Of a stretch of 64,000 nt of DNA, positions 50,800 through 59,626 are shown piece by piece. The notes below the pieces were generated by a model. That model saw only the letters and a program-made list of their open reading frames with translations. It had not been told where the DNA came from and searched no databases. The stretch's first letter is position 1. The number at the start of each line of letters is the position of its first letter. Both the position numbers and the translations under genes were made by a program. The stretch is from JBFFMO01 sp041390025 (GTDB taxonomy: Bacteria > Myxococcota_A > Bradymonadia > Bradymonadales > Bradymonadaceae): assembly GCA_041390025.1 (NCBI GenBank), contig JAWKQR010000002.1, positions 186,001 through 250,000 of the forward strand. Reading direction: 5' to 3'.

Positions 50800-52491
50800 A
50801 TGCGCACACGTGCGAATCTGCGATGGGTGTTGCCCCTGTTGGTCGCGACGGGTTGCACGGGAGAAATCGGGATCTTTGCCGATTCCATTCCTGAAGGCAG
50901 CAGTATTGGGGACAACCCGTCTAACCCATCGAATCCCTCGACACCGGCGGAGTTCCAGCACGCTGACCCGACGATGCGGCGGTTGACCTCGACCGAGTAC
51001 CGCAACACCGTGCAGGACGTGCTTGGGGCTGGATACATGGTGCCCGAATCGCTTCCGCCCGATGCTGCGACCAACGGTTGGACCTCGATCGCGATGTCGA
51101 GCATCACTGTGTCGCCAAGCGGCGTGGACCAGTACGAAGCCGCGGGTTTTGAGCTCGCTGAACACGTCATCGGCACACCCACACTTCGCAATGCCATTGT
51201 CCCGTGCGCGGACGGCAACCCGTTAGACCTCGCCTGCATGCGCCAGATGGTCGAGAACATCGGCCCGAAACTCTGGCGTCGACCGATGACCGAAATGGAG
51301 GTCAACGCCTACGCGCAGCCCGGGGCCATCGCCGCACAGACCTTGGGCAGCTTTGACGAGGGTGCGAAGTTCGCCCTTGCAGGTCTGCTGCAGTCGCCCA
51401 ACTTCCTGTACCGCATCGAATATGGCGAGCCAGACCCCGAACGTCCCGGCTTGCGCAAGCTCACGGGCTACGAAGTTGCGTCGAAGTTGAGCTACCTGAT
51501 TTGGGGAACCGTACCCAGCGAGTACACGCTCCAGTTGGCGCGCGACGGAAAGTTGTCGACGCCCGAACAGATTCGCGACGAGGCCGAGCGCATGCTCGCC
51601 GCACAGCAGGCCCGCGAGCACATGGGCGATTTTTGGGACGAGTACCTTGAGCTGACCCACCTTGAGACACAGGTCAAAGACAGCTTTGTCTATCCTGATT
51701 TCACCCCGGGGCTCGCCAGCGAAATGCGGCAAGAGACGCTGAAGTTCATGGAATACTTGGTGTTCGATGAGCGCGCGGACATGCGCGAGATGTTCACCTC
51801 GCGGACAACCTTTGTGAATCCTCGGCTCGCGGAGATTTATCGTCTGCCCGCCGAGCTCACGCCCGCGCGCGATTTTGAGCAGATCGAGATGCCCGTGGAT
51901 GCACATCGGCAGGGGATTCTTGGCCACGCCAGCATCCTGACGGTGCAGTCCCACGCGGTAGCTACCTCGCCGACGTACCGCGGAAAGTTCATCAAGACGG
52001 CGTTGTTATGCGACCCACCGCCGCCGCCGCCACCGAGCGTGGTCGCGGTGCTTCCTGAGCCCGATCCTAACGCGGGTGAGCAAACCTTGCGGCAGCGGCT
52101 TGAAGGGTACTTCTCGGAGCCGTCGTGTGGCGCGTGCCATCAGCTGACGGACGTGATTGGCTTTTCGCTCGAGAGTTTCAACGCCATCGGCGGTTACCGT
52201 GAGCTCGACAACGGGCTGCCCATCGATACCACGGGCAACTACAACGGCACCGCGTTCGACGACATGAAGGGCTTTACGGACATCCTTGCCCAAGACCCCG
52301 AGGCGATGTCGTGCATGGCGCGACGTACGTATCGCCACGTGATGGGACACGTCGAGGACGAGAAAGACGAGCCGCTCGTCCAAGAAATCGAGGCAAAGTT
52401 TGTGGCCTCGGGTTACCGATTCAAAGAGCTGATGTTGGACATCGTGGGCAGTGAAGCGTTCCTGTGGGTTCGCGAGGAGGGAGCGCAATGA
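50800..52491 (+). CDS. DUF1592/DUF1588-type lipoprotein with a CxxCH motif
   Basis: This 563-residue lipoprotein (signal MRTRANLRWVLPLLVATGC) has the ordered domain string DUF1587-1595-1592-1588-1585. 'MRRLTSTEYRNTVQDVLG' opens it, 'GAKFALAGLLQSPNFLYRIE' is the 1595/1592 junction, and 'GILGHASILTVQSHA', 'SPTYRGKFI' and 'VDEDE'-like ends follow. 'SCGACHQLTDVIGF' contains CGACH, a haem c attachment motif. This family pairs with DUF1552 proteins and is abundant in Planctomycetes and Myxococcota. It starts upstream of and coupled (ATGA) to the DUF1552 gene. It probably acts in the cell envelope; the substrate is unknown. Confidence 0.88.
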   Translation: MRTRANLRWVLPLLVATGCTGEIGIFADSIPEGSSIGDNPSNPSNPSTPAEFQHADPTMRRLTSTEYRNTVQDVLGAGYMVPESLPPDAATNGWTSIAMSSITVSPSGVDQYEAAGFELAEHVIGTPTLRNAIVPCADGNPLDLACMRQMVENIGPKLWRRPMTEMEVNAYAQPGAIAAQTLGSFDEGAKFALAGLLQSPNFLYRIEYGEPDPERPGLRKLTGYEVASKLSYLIWGTVPSEYTLQLARDGKLSTPEQIRDEAERMLAAQQAREHMGDFWDEYLELTHLETQVKDSFVYPDFTPGLASEMRQETLKFMEYLVFDERADMREMFTSRTTFVNPRLAEIYRLPAELTPARDFEQIEMPVDAHRQGILGHASILTVQSHAVATSPTYRGKFIKTALLCDPPPPPPPSVVAVLPEPDPNAGEQTLRQRLEGYFSEPSCGACHQLTDVIGFSLESFNAIGGYRELDNGLPIDTTGNYNGTAFDDMKGFTDILAQDPEAMSCMARRTYRHVMGHVEDEKDEPLVQEIEAKFVASGYRFKELMLDIVGSEAFLWVREEGAQ

Positions 52492-53855
52492 AGAAGCTTC
52501 ATTTGGACCGACGTAGCTTTCTTCGCGGTGCTGTAGGCGGCGCGGTGGCCACGATCGGCCTTCCCCCGCTCGAGGCGATGTTTAACGAGTCCGGCAACGC
52601 ACACGCCGATGGGACCGCGATCCCCAAACGATTTGGGGTGTTCTTTTGGGGCAACGGTGTGGTGCCCAATCGTTGGGTTCCAACCGGCGAAGGCACCAAC
52701 TGGACACCCAGCGAAGAGCTTCAGCCCCTTGTGGCTGCGGGTTTGCGTGATTACCTGACGGTGTGCTCGGGATTTGAGATCAAGACGGGCAATCCGCGCG
52801 GCCACCACGCGGGCGCTGTGGGCATTTTGTCCGGCGCACCATTGATTCCACAAGATCCAGGCAACGCAGGTTACGCCTCGACGTTCTCGCGACCATCGAT
52901 TGACCAAGTATTGGCGACACAGCTCAACCCCAACACGCGCTACCGCAGTGTGGAGTTCGGCGTGGACCGCCGTGTCACGACCGTCGAGGGCACGACCCTG
53001 CGCTACCTGTCGCACAACGGCCCCGACAACGCCAACCCGCCGGAGTACAGCCCGCATCGCATGTTCGAGAAGCTCTTTGGTGCTGGATTTGTGGAGCCTG
53101 GCGACCCAGCGGTCGATCCGCGTTTGGAGCTGCGACGCAACATCCTCGATGCCGTCAAAGACGACATGACGCGCCTGAACAAGAAACTCGGCGCGAATGA
53201 CCGTGTTCGTATGGAACAGCATCTTGAGGGCGTACGCGCGCTGCAGAGCCGCCTGTTGCAGATCGAGAACGCACCGCCGCCACCCAACGCGTGCGCCATT
53301 CCAGCTGACCCCGGCGAAATCGGCGACGATACTGCCGAGAAGCAGCGGCAGCGCTCGCGTGCGCTGTCGGACCTGCTTGCGCTCGGTTTGGCCTGCGACG
53401 TCACGCGGGTTTGGTCGAACCTGTTCAACGGCAGTGTTTCGGGCACCTATTTCTGGGGTGTCGACCCGACGAACAGCTTCCATCAGCTGACGCACGACGA
53501 ACCCGGCGACCAACCCAAGGTTCATTCCATCGTGATGTTCATCATGGAGGAGCTCGCCTACCTGCTCAACGCGCTCAAGAACACGGAGGAGGGCGACGGA
53601 AACTTGCTCGACAGCTCGGTCATCTTGGCCTCGTCGGACTTGTCGTCGGGCCAGCGGCACTCCATCGATGAGTACCCGATCTTGGTCGCAGGCAAGGGCG
53701 GCGGCACTCTGCGTGGCAACATGCACGTGCGACAGCTGGGCGGCAATGCGTCGCGTGTCTTGTGGCAGTGCATGAAGTCCATGGATGTCATCATGCCCGA
53801 GTTTGGCGTGGATGGCGGTCTGGTGCGCAGCGGTGTGCCCGAGATGGAAGCCTAA
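52488..53855 (+). CDS. DUF1552-family protein with twin-arginine signal
   Basis: This 455-residue protein begins MKKLHLDRRSFLRGAVGG, a Tat signal (RRSFLRG), so it is folded in the cytoplasm and exported. DUF1552 landmarks are 'KRFGVFFWGNGV', 'LSGAPLIPQDPG', 'SIDQVLATQLNPNTRYRS', 'THDEPGDQ'-like 'LTHDEPGDQ' and 'VIMPEFGVDGG'. ATG 52488 overlaps the DUF1592 stop by 4 bp; GAGGAGGGAG precedes it. It is the usual partner of DUF1592 and probably forms a periplasmic complex with it. The catalytic role of the family is not established. Confidence 0.9.
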   Translation: MKKLHLDRRSFLRGAVGGAVATIGLPPLEAMFNESGNAHADGTAIPKRFGVFFWGNGVVPNRWVPTGEGTNWTPSEELQPLVAAGLRDYLTVCSGFEIKTGNPRGHHAGAVGILSGAPLIPQDPGNAGYASTFSRPSIDQVLATQLNPNTRYRSVEFGVDRRVTTVEGTTLRYLSHNGPDNANPPEYSPHRMFEKLFGAGFVEPGDPAVDPRLELRRNILDAVKDDMTRLNKKLGANDRVRMEQHLEGVRALQSRLLQIENAPPPPNACAIPADPGEIGDDTAEKQRQRSRALSDLLALGLACDVTRVWSNLFNGSVSGTYFWGVDPTNSFHQLTHDEPGDQPKVHSIVMFIMEELAYLLNALKNTEEGDGNLLDSSVILASSDLSSGQRHSIDEYPILVAGKGGGTLRGNMHVRQLGGNASRVLWQCMKSMDVIMPEFGVDGGLVRSGVPEMEA

Positions 53856-53857
53856 TT

Positions 53858-54511
53858 TTGCGCGTGGATATTTGGGCTACGCGAGCCTATTTCACGGGTG
53901 ACCTCGATTGGCTGACGCCCGCCGACCAAGCCCGTGCGCAAGCCTACAGACACGACGGCGCCCGCGCACAGTTTGTGACAGGCCGTGCGTTGCTTCGTGA
54001 CGTGCTGGAACGCCGGGGCCTCGACTACACATCTGTGGATCTCTCGCGTGAAAAACCCACCCATCCCGATACCTTCTTTAACCTTAGCCATGTTGACGGG
54101 TTCGTCGCGATCGCCTTGGCGTCTGAGGACGTCGGGTTGGACGTCGAGACGACCCATCGCGGCACCGACATCGACTTGGTCGGCAAACGCCAGTACACGC
54201 CTTCTGAGCTCGCCTGGATCGCCGCGAGTGACGACCCACGCCGGGCGTTCTTTCAGCTGTGGACGCTGAAAGAGGCGTATCTCAAACTGACCGGCGAGGG
54301 ACTGCGTCGGAACACAAAAACGTTTGCGTTTGACCTGAGCCAGAGTCGGTTCGAGCCGCCACTCGACCGGCCTAAGAATGTCCATTTTTGGCGCGTTAGC
54401 GTGGACGCATTTGAGCTTGCGGTTGCGGCAGCGATCCCGTTTGAACTGTCGTTTTGGTTGGACGGGGAGCCCGTCTTTCTTGAAGGACAGGCGCTGTCGG
54501 CTAGCCCTTGA
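53858..54511 (+). CDS. Sfp-type 4'-phosphopantetheinyl transferase
   Basis: This 217-residue PPTase converts apo-carrier proteins to holo form. It shows 'FNLSHVDGFVAIAL', the Mg-binding 'EDVGLDVETTHRG' and 'FFQLWTLKEAYLKLTGEG'. The start is TTG 53858 or GTG 53864, 2-8 bp after the DUF1552 stop; no ATG is nearby. Its relevance is to the FAAL-linked ACP and the PKS ACP domain in this window, although it is 13 kb away and not in their operon. Its 3' end overlaps the convergent malG-like gene by 11 bp. Confidence 0.9.
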   Translation: MRVDIWATRAYFTGDLDWLTPADQARAQAYRHDGARAQFVTGRALLRDVLERRGLDYTSVDLSREKPTHPDTFFNLSHVDGFVAIALASEDVGLDVETTHRGTDIDLVGKRQYTPSELAWIAASDDPRRAFFQLWTLKEAYLKLTGEGLRRNTKTFAFDLSQSRFEPPLDRPKNVHFWRVSVDAFELAVAAAIPFELSFWLDGEPVFLEGQALSASP

Positions 54512-55334
54512 CGCCACCTGCGGTCAGGCCACCGACCAAGAATTTCTGCAGCTTGAAGAACAAGGCGACCACGGGGAGCGACACCATGATGGCGCCCGCC
54601 GCGAAATAGCCCCACTGCGTGCTGTAGTCGCCCACAAAGCGCTGCAAGACCACCGGCAACGTAAACTGCGTATCGTCGGACAGGAACGTCGCGGCGAGGA
54701 TGAATTCGTTCCACGCGGACATGAAGCTGAACAGTGCGGTGACCACGATGGCGGGGCGGGCGAGCGGCAAGATGATCTTGGTGAAGATCGTCCATTGGCC
54801 CGCGCCGTCCATGACCGCGGCTTCCTCAAGGTCTTTGGGGATCGTGTCGAAGTACCCCTTCAACATCCACACCGAGAACGGAATCGTCGACGTGGAGTAC
54901 ACCAGCACGAGGCCTGTCAGCGAATTTAGCAGTCCGATCTTGTCGAGCAGGATGTACAGCGGGATCGCCATGACGACACCCGGGAACATCTGCGTGATGA
55001 GCAACGAGGCAAGGCCAGCTTCGCGGCCTGGAAACCTAAATCGCGAGAACGCGTAGGCGGCCGTACACGCGAGTCCAACGCCAAGCACGGTGGTGACCAA
55101 GCTGATGACGACCGAATTCATGGCTTGGCGCAGGAAGAGCCCGTCGCCCAAGCTCAGCAGATGGCGAAAGTTGTCGAGCGTCACTTCGGTGGGGATGGGA
55201 TTGGCCGACATCGAAAACCCTTGGCTTGGGCTCAATGCCATTTTGACCACCCACAACACCGGGTACAGCGTCACCGCACACATCAGTGTCAGGAATACGT
55301 TGGTCAAAACCACTGTCGTCGTCGATGGGCGCAC
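54501..55334 (-). CDS. ABC transporter permease, MalG type
   Basis: This 277-residue inner-membrane permease is one half of a carbohydrate (maltose/trehalose-type) importer channel. It has six membrane segments and the EAA loop 'EEAAVMDGAGQWTIF' that docks on the ATPase. The start GTG 55334 is one base after the preceding permease gene's stop (GTGCGCCCATCG); a longer start would overlap it. No MalK-type ATPase or regulator is encoded next to it in this window, so it presumably uses a shared ATPase. Confidence 0.9.
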   Translation of the reverse strand: MRPSTTTVVLTNVFLTLMCAVTLYPVLWVVKMALSPSQGFSMSANPIPTEVTLDNFRHLLSLGDGLFLRQAMNSVVISLVTTVLGVGLACTAAYAFSRFRFPGREAGLASLLITQMFPGVVMAIPLYILLDKIGLLNSLTGLVLVYSTSTIPFSVWMLKGYFDTIPKDLEEAAVMDGAGQWTIFTKIILPLARPAIVVTALFSFMSAWNEFILAATFLSDDTQFTLPVVLQRFVGDYSTQWGYFAAGAIMVSLPVVALFFKLQKFLVGGLTAGGVKG

Positions 55335-55335
55335 G

Positions 55336-57516
55336 TTACTTGTCCGTCTTGAGTTGGCCGGTAAACGACGAGTAAATGAGCAGAACAAAGAAGATGAGCA
55401 CGGCATAGGCCGCGGCGTAGCCGTATTGTTCCTGCCGCGCGAAAGCCCACTTGTAGGCTTCCGAGATCAGAATCTCAGTCGCGCCGTCCGGTTCGCCTTG
55501 GCTCACCAGGTAGATGATGTTGAAGCTGTTAAACGTCCACACCGTTCCGAGCACGATGGCGGGCACCAACGCCGGTCGAAGCAGCGGCAGGGTGATGTGA
55601 CGGAACCGCTGCCATTTCGTGGCACCGTCGACCTCTGCGGCTTCTTCGAGGTCGCGAGGAATCGCTTGCAGCGCACCCAGCGTCACGACCATCATGAACG
55701 GGAAACCCAACCAAACATTGGTCGCGAGGTTCGCTGCAAACGCGGTGGAAAATCTGGAGAACCAGCTCACGGGCTCCGCGCCGAGCCAGACCAACAGACC
55801 GTTGATGGCCCCAAATTGTTTGTGGAACATGCCGCGCCAGATCAGCGCGGTGATGTAATTGGGCACCGCCCACGGCACGATCAACAGCACGCGGTAGACG
55901 CCTTTGAGACGAAGCCACGGGTTGCGCAGCATCAACGCCAACACCAGCCCAATCGCCACATGGAAAAACACGTTGGTCAGCGTCCAAACGACGGTGACCA
56001 CGAGCGTGTACCAAAAGCTCAGCGGGTCGGTCAGGCCGAATTCGGCCGACGTAAGGATGCTCCAGAAGTTCGACAGCCCGACAAACGTAAACGTGCCTTC
56101 GCGGTGCGAAAACAGGCTGACCGCGGATCCGACGACAAACGGCGTGACCACCAACACAAACATCGCGAGCATGGCGGGCGCGATGTAGGCGTACGCCGGC
56201 AGATTGCGCTTGGCGCGTTTGGCCACCTGCGTGCCTCGCGTCGTCTTGTAGGTCCAGCCCACGACGCCGAGCGTCAGCAGAATGAAGAACACAATCGTGC
56301 CAAGCGGGCTCTGCTGTTCGGGGGATGGGCGCGTAAAGATCTGCACACGGCGTTGCGCTTGGACCAAGGCTTCTTCGGGGGTCGCAGCCCCTCGCATGAC
56401 TTGCCGGAGGGCCGTTTCGGCCGGCTCCCACACCGAACGCATCTTGGGATTGTTGGGCATCGGGATCGACGCATCAAGCTGGCGGCGGAACACGGTTAGG
56501 GCGTCTTGTTCCTGAACTTCCGGGACGTTGTACGCAGATAGGGTAGCGACCGGTTGAAGGCCCTCCAACGCTCGGACAACCGCCGCAGAATCACTGGCCA
56601 AGAACGTCGAGAAATCGCGCGCCAACTTCGGGTACTTGGCCTGAGACGAGACAAACGCGACGTCGACGGTCAAAAACGGCCGAGCAGGCAGCCCCGTTTT
56701 GGAAACAACGGGCAAGGGCGCCATCGCGTAGTTCAAATCGGGTTTAATCTCGCCGAGAAACCACGGGCCGTTGATCGCAAACGCCGCCTTGCCGTCGTTG
56801 AACAGTTGGGTCACGAGCACGCCCGTGGACTCTTCAGGCACGATGCGTCGCTTCAACACAAGATCTTCGACGAACGCGATGGACTCGGCGTTTCGCGGGT
56901 CGTCGAGCGTGACAGCGCCATCTTTGAAGATCTGGCCGCCAAACCCAAACAGCCAACCCGCATGCATGTAAAAATTGGTGGCTTGGTACACAAGGCCGTA
57001 ACGGCCTTCTGCCGCGTTGGTTTGGGCGGTGGCTTGTTCGATCAGCTCGTCGGTTGTCGCCGGGGGGGTCTTGATCAGGTCGGTGTTGTAGAAGAGCACC
57101 ACGCTCTTGTACGCCAGCGGAATGCCGTACTTTGTTCCGCCCACGGTGACCGCTTCAACCGTTGTGGGATGGAACGCGGACCACGCCGCTTCGTCGTCGG
57201 TCCAGGTCGCCAACAGTTCTGAGCGCGCCCAGTCGCCGGCGCGCTCGTGGGCAGCGATGAAGACATCAGGGCCGTTGCCCCGCGGAATCGCGCTCGTGAG
57301 CTTGTTCGCGTACGCGTCGTAGGGAATCGACAACAGGCGGATGGGGGTGTCGGGATGCTGCGCCGACCACTGGTCGGCCAGTTTTTTGAGCGCCTGTTCC
57401 TCGGCCCCGCGGTAGGCGTGCCATACCTGCATTTCGTCGGCCACGGCGGCCGTCGAAACAACGAGGATAAACAGCCACGCCAAAAAAGCGGCCAAATGTC
57501 TGAAAGACTGACGCAT
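55336..57516 (-). CDS. Fused substrate-binding protein and permease (MalE-MalF fusion)
   Basis: ATG 57516 gives 726 residues. A signal peptide (MRQSFRHLAAFLAWLFILV) leads into a complete family 1 solute-binding protein (about 25-410: 'EMQVWHAYRGAEEQALKKLA', 'YGIPLAYKSVVLFYNTD', 'AAFAINGPWFLGEI'). A single TM ('TIVFFILLTLGVVGW', about 430) and then a MalF-type permease with six TM segments and 'EEAAEVDGATKWQRF' follow. The binding protein is thus tethered to the channel. It is 52 bp downstream of the hybrid kinase gene and 1 bp upstream of malG-like. The sugar is probably maltose/trehalose-like, by family. Confidence 0.88.
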   Translation of the reverse strand: MRQSFRHLAAFLAWLFILVVSTAAVADEMQVWHAYRGAEEQALKKLADQWSAQHPDTPIRLLSIPYDAYANKLTSAIPRGNGPDVFIAAHERAGDWARSELLATWTDDEAAWSAFHPTTVEAVTVGGTKYGIPLAYKSVVLFYNTDLIKTPPATTDELIEQATAQTNAAEGRYGLVYQATNFYMHAGWLFGFGGQIFKDGAVTLDDPRNAESIAFVEDLVLKRRIVPEESTGVLVTQLFNDGKAAFAINGPWFLGEIKPDLNYAMAPLPVVSKTGLPARPFLTVDVAFVSSQAKYPKLARDFSTFLASDSAAVVRALEGLQPVATLSAYNVPEVQEQDALTVFRRQLDASIPMPNNPKMRSVWEPAETALRQVMRGAATPEEALVQAQRRVQIFTRPSPEQQSPLGTIVFFILLTLGVVGWTYKTTRGTQVAKRAKRNLPAYAYIAPAMLAMFVLVVTPFVVGSAVSLFSHREGTFTFVGLSNFWSILTSAEFGLTDPLSFWYTLVVTVVWTLTNVFFHVAIGLVLALMLRNPWLRLKGVYRVLLIVPWAVPNYITALIWRGMFHKQFGAINGLLVWLGAEPVSWFSRFSTAFAANLATNVWLGFPFMMVVTLGALQAIPRDLEEAAEVDGATKWQRFRHITLPLLRPALVPAIVLGTVWTFNSFNIIYLVSQGEPDGATEILISEAYKWAFARQEQYGYAAAYAVLIFFVLLIYSSFTGQLKTDK

Positions 57517-57568
57517 GGTGCAACGGTGCAGTGGGAACGCGTAAATCTCTTTGAGACGAGCCGTTGTG

Positions 57569-59617
57569 TCAACCAGCACCGAACGCGTCGCGGTCCTTCT
57601 CAAGTTCTTGGCGCGAGACCTGCCAGCGTGACTTGAACAGCGAGAAGTGACGCACGGCAGCATCGAGGTCGCCTTGCTCGGCCAACACCTCGATGCTGTC
57701 AGCCGATTCACCCAGTAGATTCTGGCCGAACATCCGCACACTCGCCTTTGCCGAATGCGCGGCGAGTGCCAAGGCTTCGAGCTGGTGTGTCTCGATCGCC
57801 CGGTCCATGTCCCGGATCAGCAAATCAATGCTGCCGATATGCCCGTCGATCAGCTCCCTGAAATCTTTGGGGCTGGTCGCGTACATGATCTTCAGCTGTT
57901 CGTAGGGTGACCCTGCTGGTGTTTGCGTGCGCTGACGAGGTGGAGCCGCGGGAGGGGCTTGCTCCCCCGCTTCGGGCGCCAAGCGCTGGCTGGCCTCGAT
58001 GGTGTTTCGCAACGACTCCACCATGAACGGCTTGGTGATGTAGTCATCCACCCCCGCCTCCTCGGCAGCTTTTCGGATGGCCGAGTTCACCCCAGCGGTC
58101 AACGCCACGATCCTAGGTTGGTCGGCGGGGCCCTTCTCGGCCCGAATGATGCGGGTGGCCTCGATGCCGTCCATGACGGGCATGTGGATGTCCATCAAGA
58201 TCAGGTCAAACACCTCCAAGCGTGTCGCTTCGACCGCTTCCTGACCGTTTTGAACGATCGTCGGTTGGTAACCAAGGCGCGTGAGCATGGTTTCAACCAC
58301 ACGGCGATTGGTCGGATTGTCTTCCGCGACCAAGATGCGGCGAGGATGGGTTTGGGAAAGGTGCTCAAACCGCGACAAGGAACGGCGGGTCGAGGTCGTC
58401 GTCCCCTCAAGCTGCACCGCCTTACGAATCGCGTTTTGCAGCTCGCGGTACCTGACAGGACGGTCAAGCACGACGCTTGTTCCCACCGCGTCCGCTTGGT
58501 CTTCGGCGGTCATGTCTGCGAGCCACGACACCAATACTTTTGGGACGTCATGGGCGAGCAGTGCTGCTGAACCGTCAATCGCCTCGGAAAACACGAGCAC
58601 CACGTCCGTCCACTCAGGGTCGATGTTTTCGCCAGAGTCGGTGACGACGACGTTCATCTTCCACTCACGCAAGTAATCGCCGAGAACATCCCGGCTCGTA
58701 ACGTCGGGCCCGATGATTGCGACGTTCAATTCTGTATCGTCCCACAAAATGCCGGAGGGTTTTTCCGTGGTCACAACCATAGGAATGCGAACTTCAATCG
58801 ATGTCCCTAAGTCCGGCGTGCTTTCGATGGTGACGGTCCCCTGCATCAGCTCCGTCAACCGTTTGCAGATGACGAGTCCTAGGCCGGTTCCAGGGTGTTG
58901 ACCGGTTCCAAGTTGTCGGAAGGGCACAAACAAGTGCTCTTTGCATGCGTCGCTGATGCCCACGCCGGAATCCGACACCGTGAAGACCATCACGTCGCCG
59001 TCCATTTCGACGTCCACCACCACTTCGCCTTGTTCGGTAAACTTTACCGCGTTGCTCACCAGATTCGAGAGCACCTGCCGAACGCGAATGGCGTCACCCA
59101 TCACGCGCCCCGGAAGCTTCGAATCAAAACGACTCGCGAGGTCGAGGCCCTTCTCGTTGGCCAAGCCTGCGAACAGATCCAGCACGTCCTCGACGCACTC
59201 TCGGACGTCGAAAGGAAACGACTCGATGCGGATCGCGTTCGCCTCAAGCTTTGAAAAATCGAGGATCTCGTTCAACACAGCCATCAGCGATTCGCCGCTT
59301 TTGGCCACGGTTTGCGCGATCTCGTATTGCTCGCGCGAGAGGTTGGTTTCGAGCAGCACGCTTGTCATACCCAAAACGCCATTGAGCGGCGTGCGGATCT
59401 CGTGGCTGACGTTCGCGAAGAACTCGGTGCGGATGCGCAGCGCCTCGGTGGCTTCTGCGGCCTGAGTCTTGGCGGTCTGAGCTTCGTCCGTCATCAGGCG
59501 CAACTGACCGACCAGATCGTCGTATTCCGTGGTTGGGCGGTGCGTTCGTTTGGAGGCCAGCCAGAACACACAGAGCCCCCCCAAGAACCCCACACAACCT
59601 GCGATCAGTGCTTCCAT
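57569..59617 (-). CDS. Hybrid histidine kinase (TM-HisKA-HATPase-REC-REC-Hpt)
   Basis: This 682-residue sensor kinase has one N-terminal TM segment (MEALIAGCVGFLGGLCVFWL), a short coiled region, HisKA 'FFANVSHEIRTPLNGVLG', HATPase boxes 'NAVKF', 'DSGVGISD' and 'GTGLGLVICKRL', a pseudo-receiver (about 290-400, 'NVAIIGPDVTSRDVLGDYL') lacking clear acid residues, a canonical receiver ('RILVAEDNPTNRRVVETML', 'DLILMDIHMPVMDG', 'TKPF') and a C-terminal Hpt ('ALAAHSAKASVRMFG'). No response regulator gene is adjacent, so output goes elsewhere. It is 9 bp downstream of the LysM/FecR gene. Confidence 0.9.
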   Translation of the reverse strand: MEALIAGCVGFLGGLCVFWLASKRTHRPTTEYDDLVGQLRLMTDEAQTAKTQAAEATEALRIRTEFFANVSHEIRTPLNGVLGMTSVLLETNLSREQYEIAQTVAKSGESLMAVLNEILDFSKLEANAIRIESFPFDVRECVEDVLDLFAGLANEKGLDLASRFDSKLPGRVMGDAIRVRQVLSNLVSNAVKFTEQGEVVVDVEMDGDVMVFTVSDSGVGISDACKEHLFVPFRQLGTGQHPGTGLGLVICKRLTELMQGTVTIESTPDLGTSIEVRIPMVVTTEKPSGILWDDTELNVAIIGPDVTSRDVLGDYLREWKMNVVVTDSGENIDPEWTDVVLVFSEAIDGSAALLAHDVPKVLVSWLADMTAEDQADAVGTSVVLDRPVRYRELQNAIRKAVQLEGTTTSTRRSLSRFEHLSQTHPRRILVAEDNPTNRRVVETMLTRLGYQPTIVQNGQEAVEATRLEVFDLILMDIHMPVMDGIEATRIIRAEKGPADQPRIVALTAGVNSAIRKAAEEAGVDDYITKPFMVESLRNTIEASQRLAPEAGEQAPPAAPPRQRTQTPAGSPYEQLKIMYATSPKDFRELIDGHIGSIDLLIRDMDRAIETHQLEALALAAHSAKASVRMFGQNLLGESADSIEVLAEQGDLDAAVRHFSLFKSRWQVSRQELEKDRDAFGAG

Positions 59618-59626
59618 TTGCCGCCG

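Noticed and set aside
52413..53726. 437-codon minus-strand frame opposite DUF1552
   Set aside because: No motifs; DUF1552 on the plus strand is unambiguous.
55090..56499. 469-codon open frame on the plus strand opposite the MalE-MalF and MalG genes
   Set aside because: Arg/His/Gln-rich with no motif; the minus-strand genes have full family signatures and explain the sequence.
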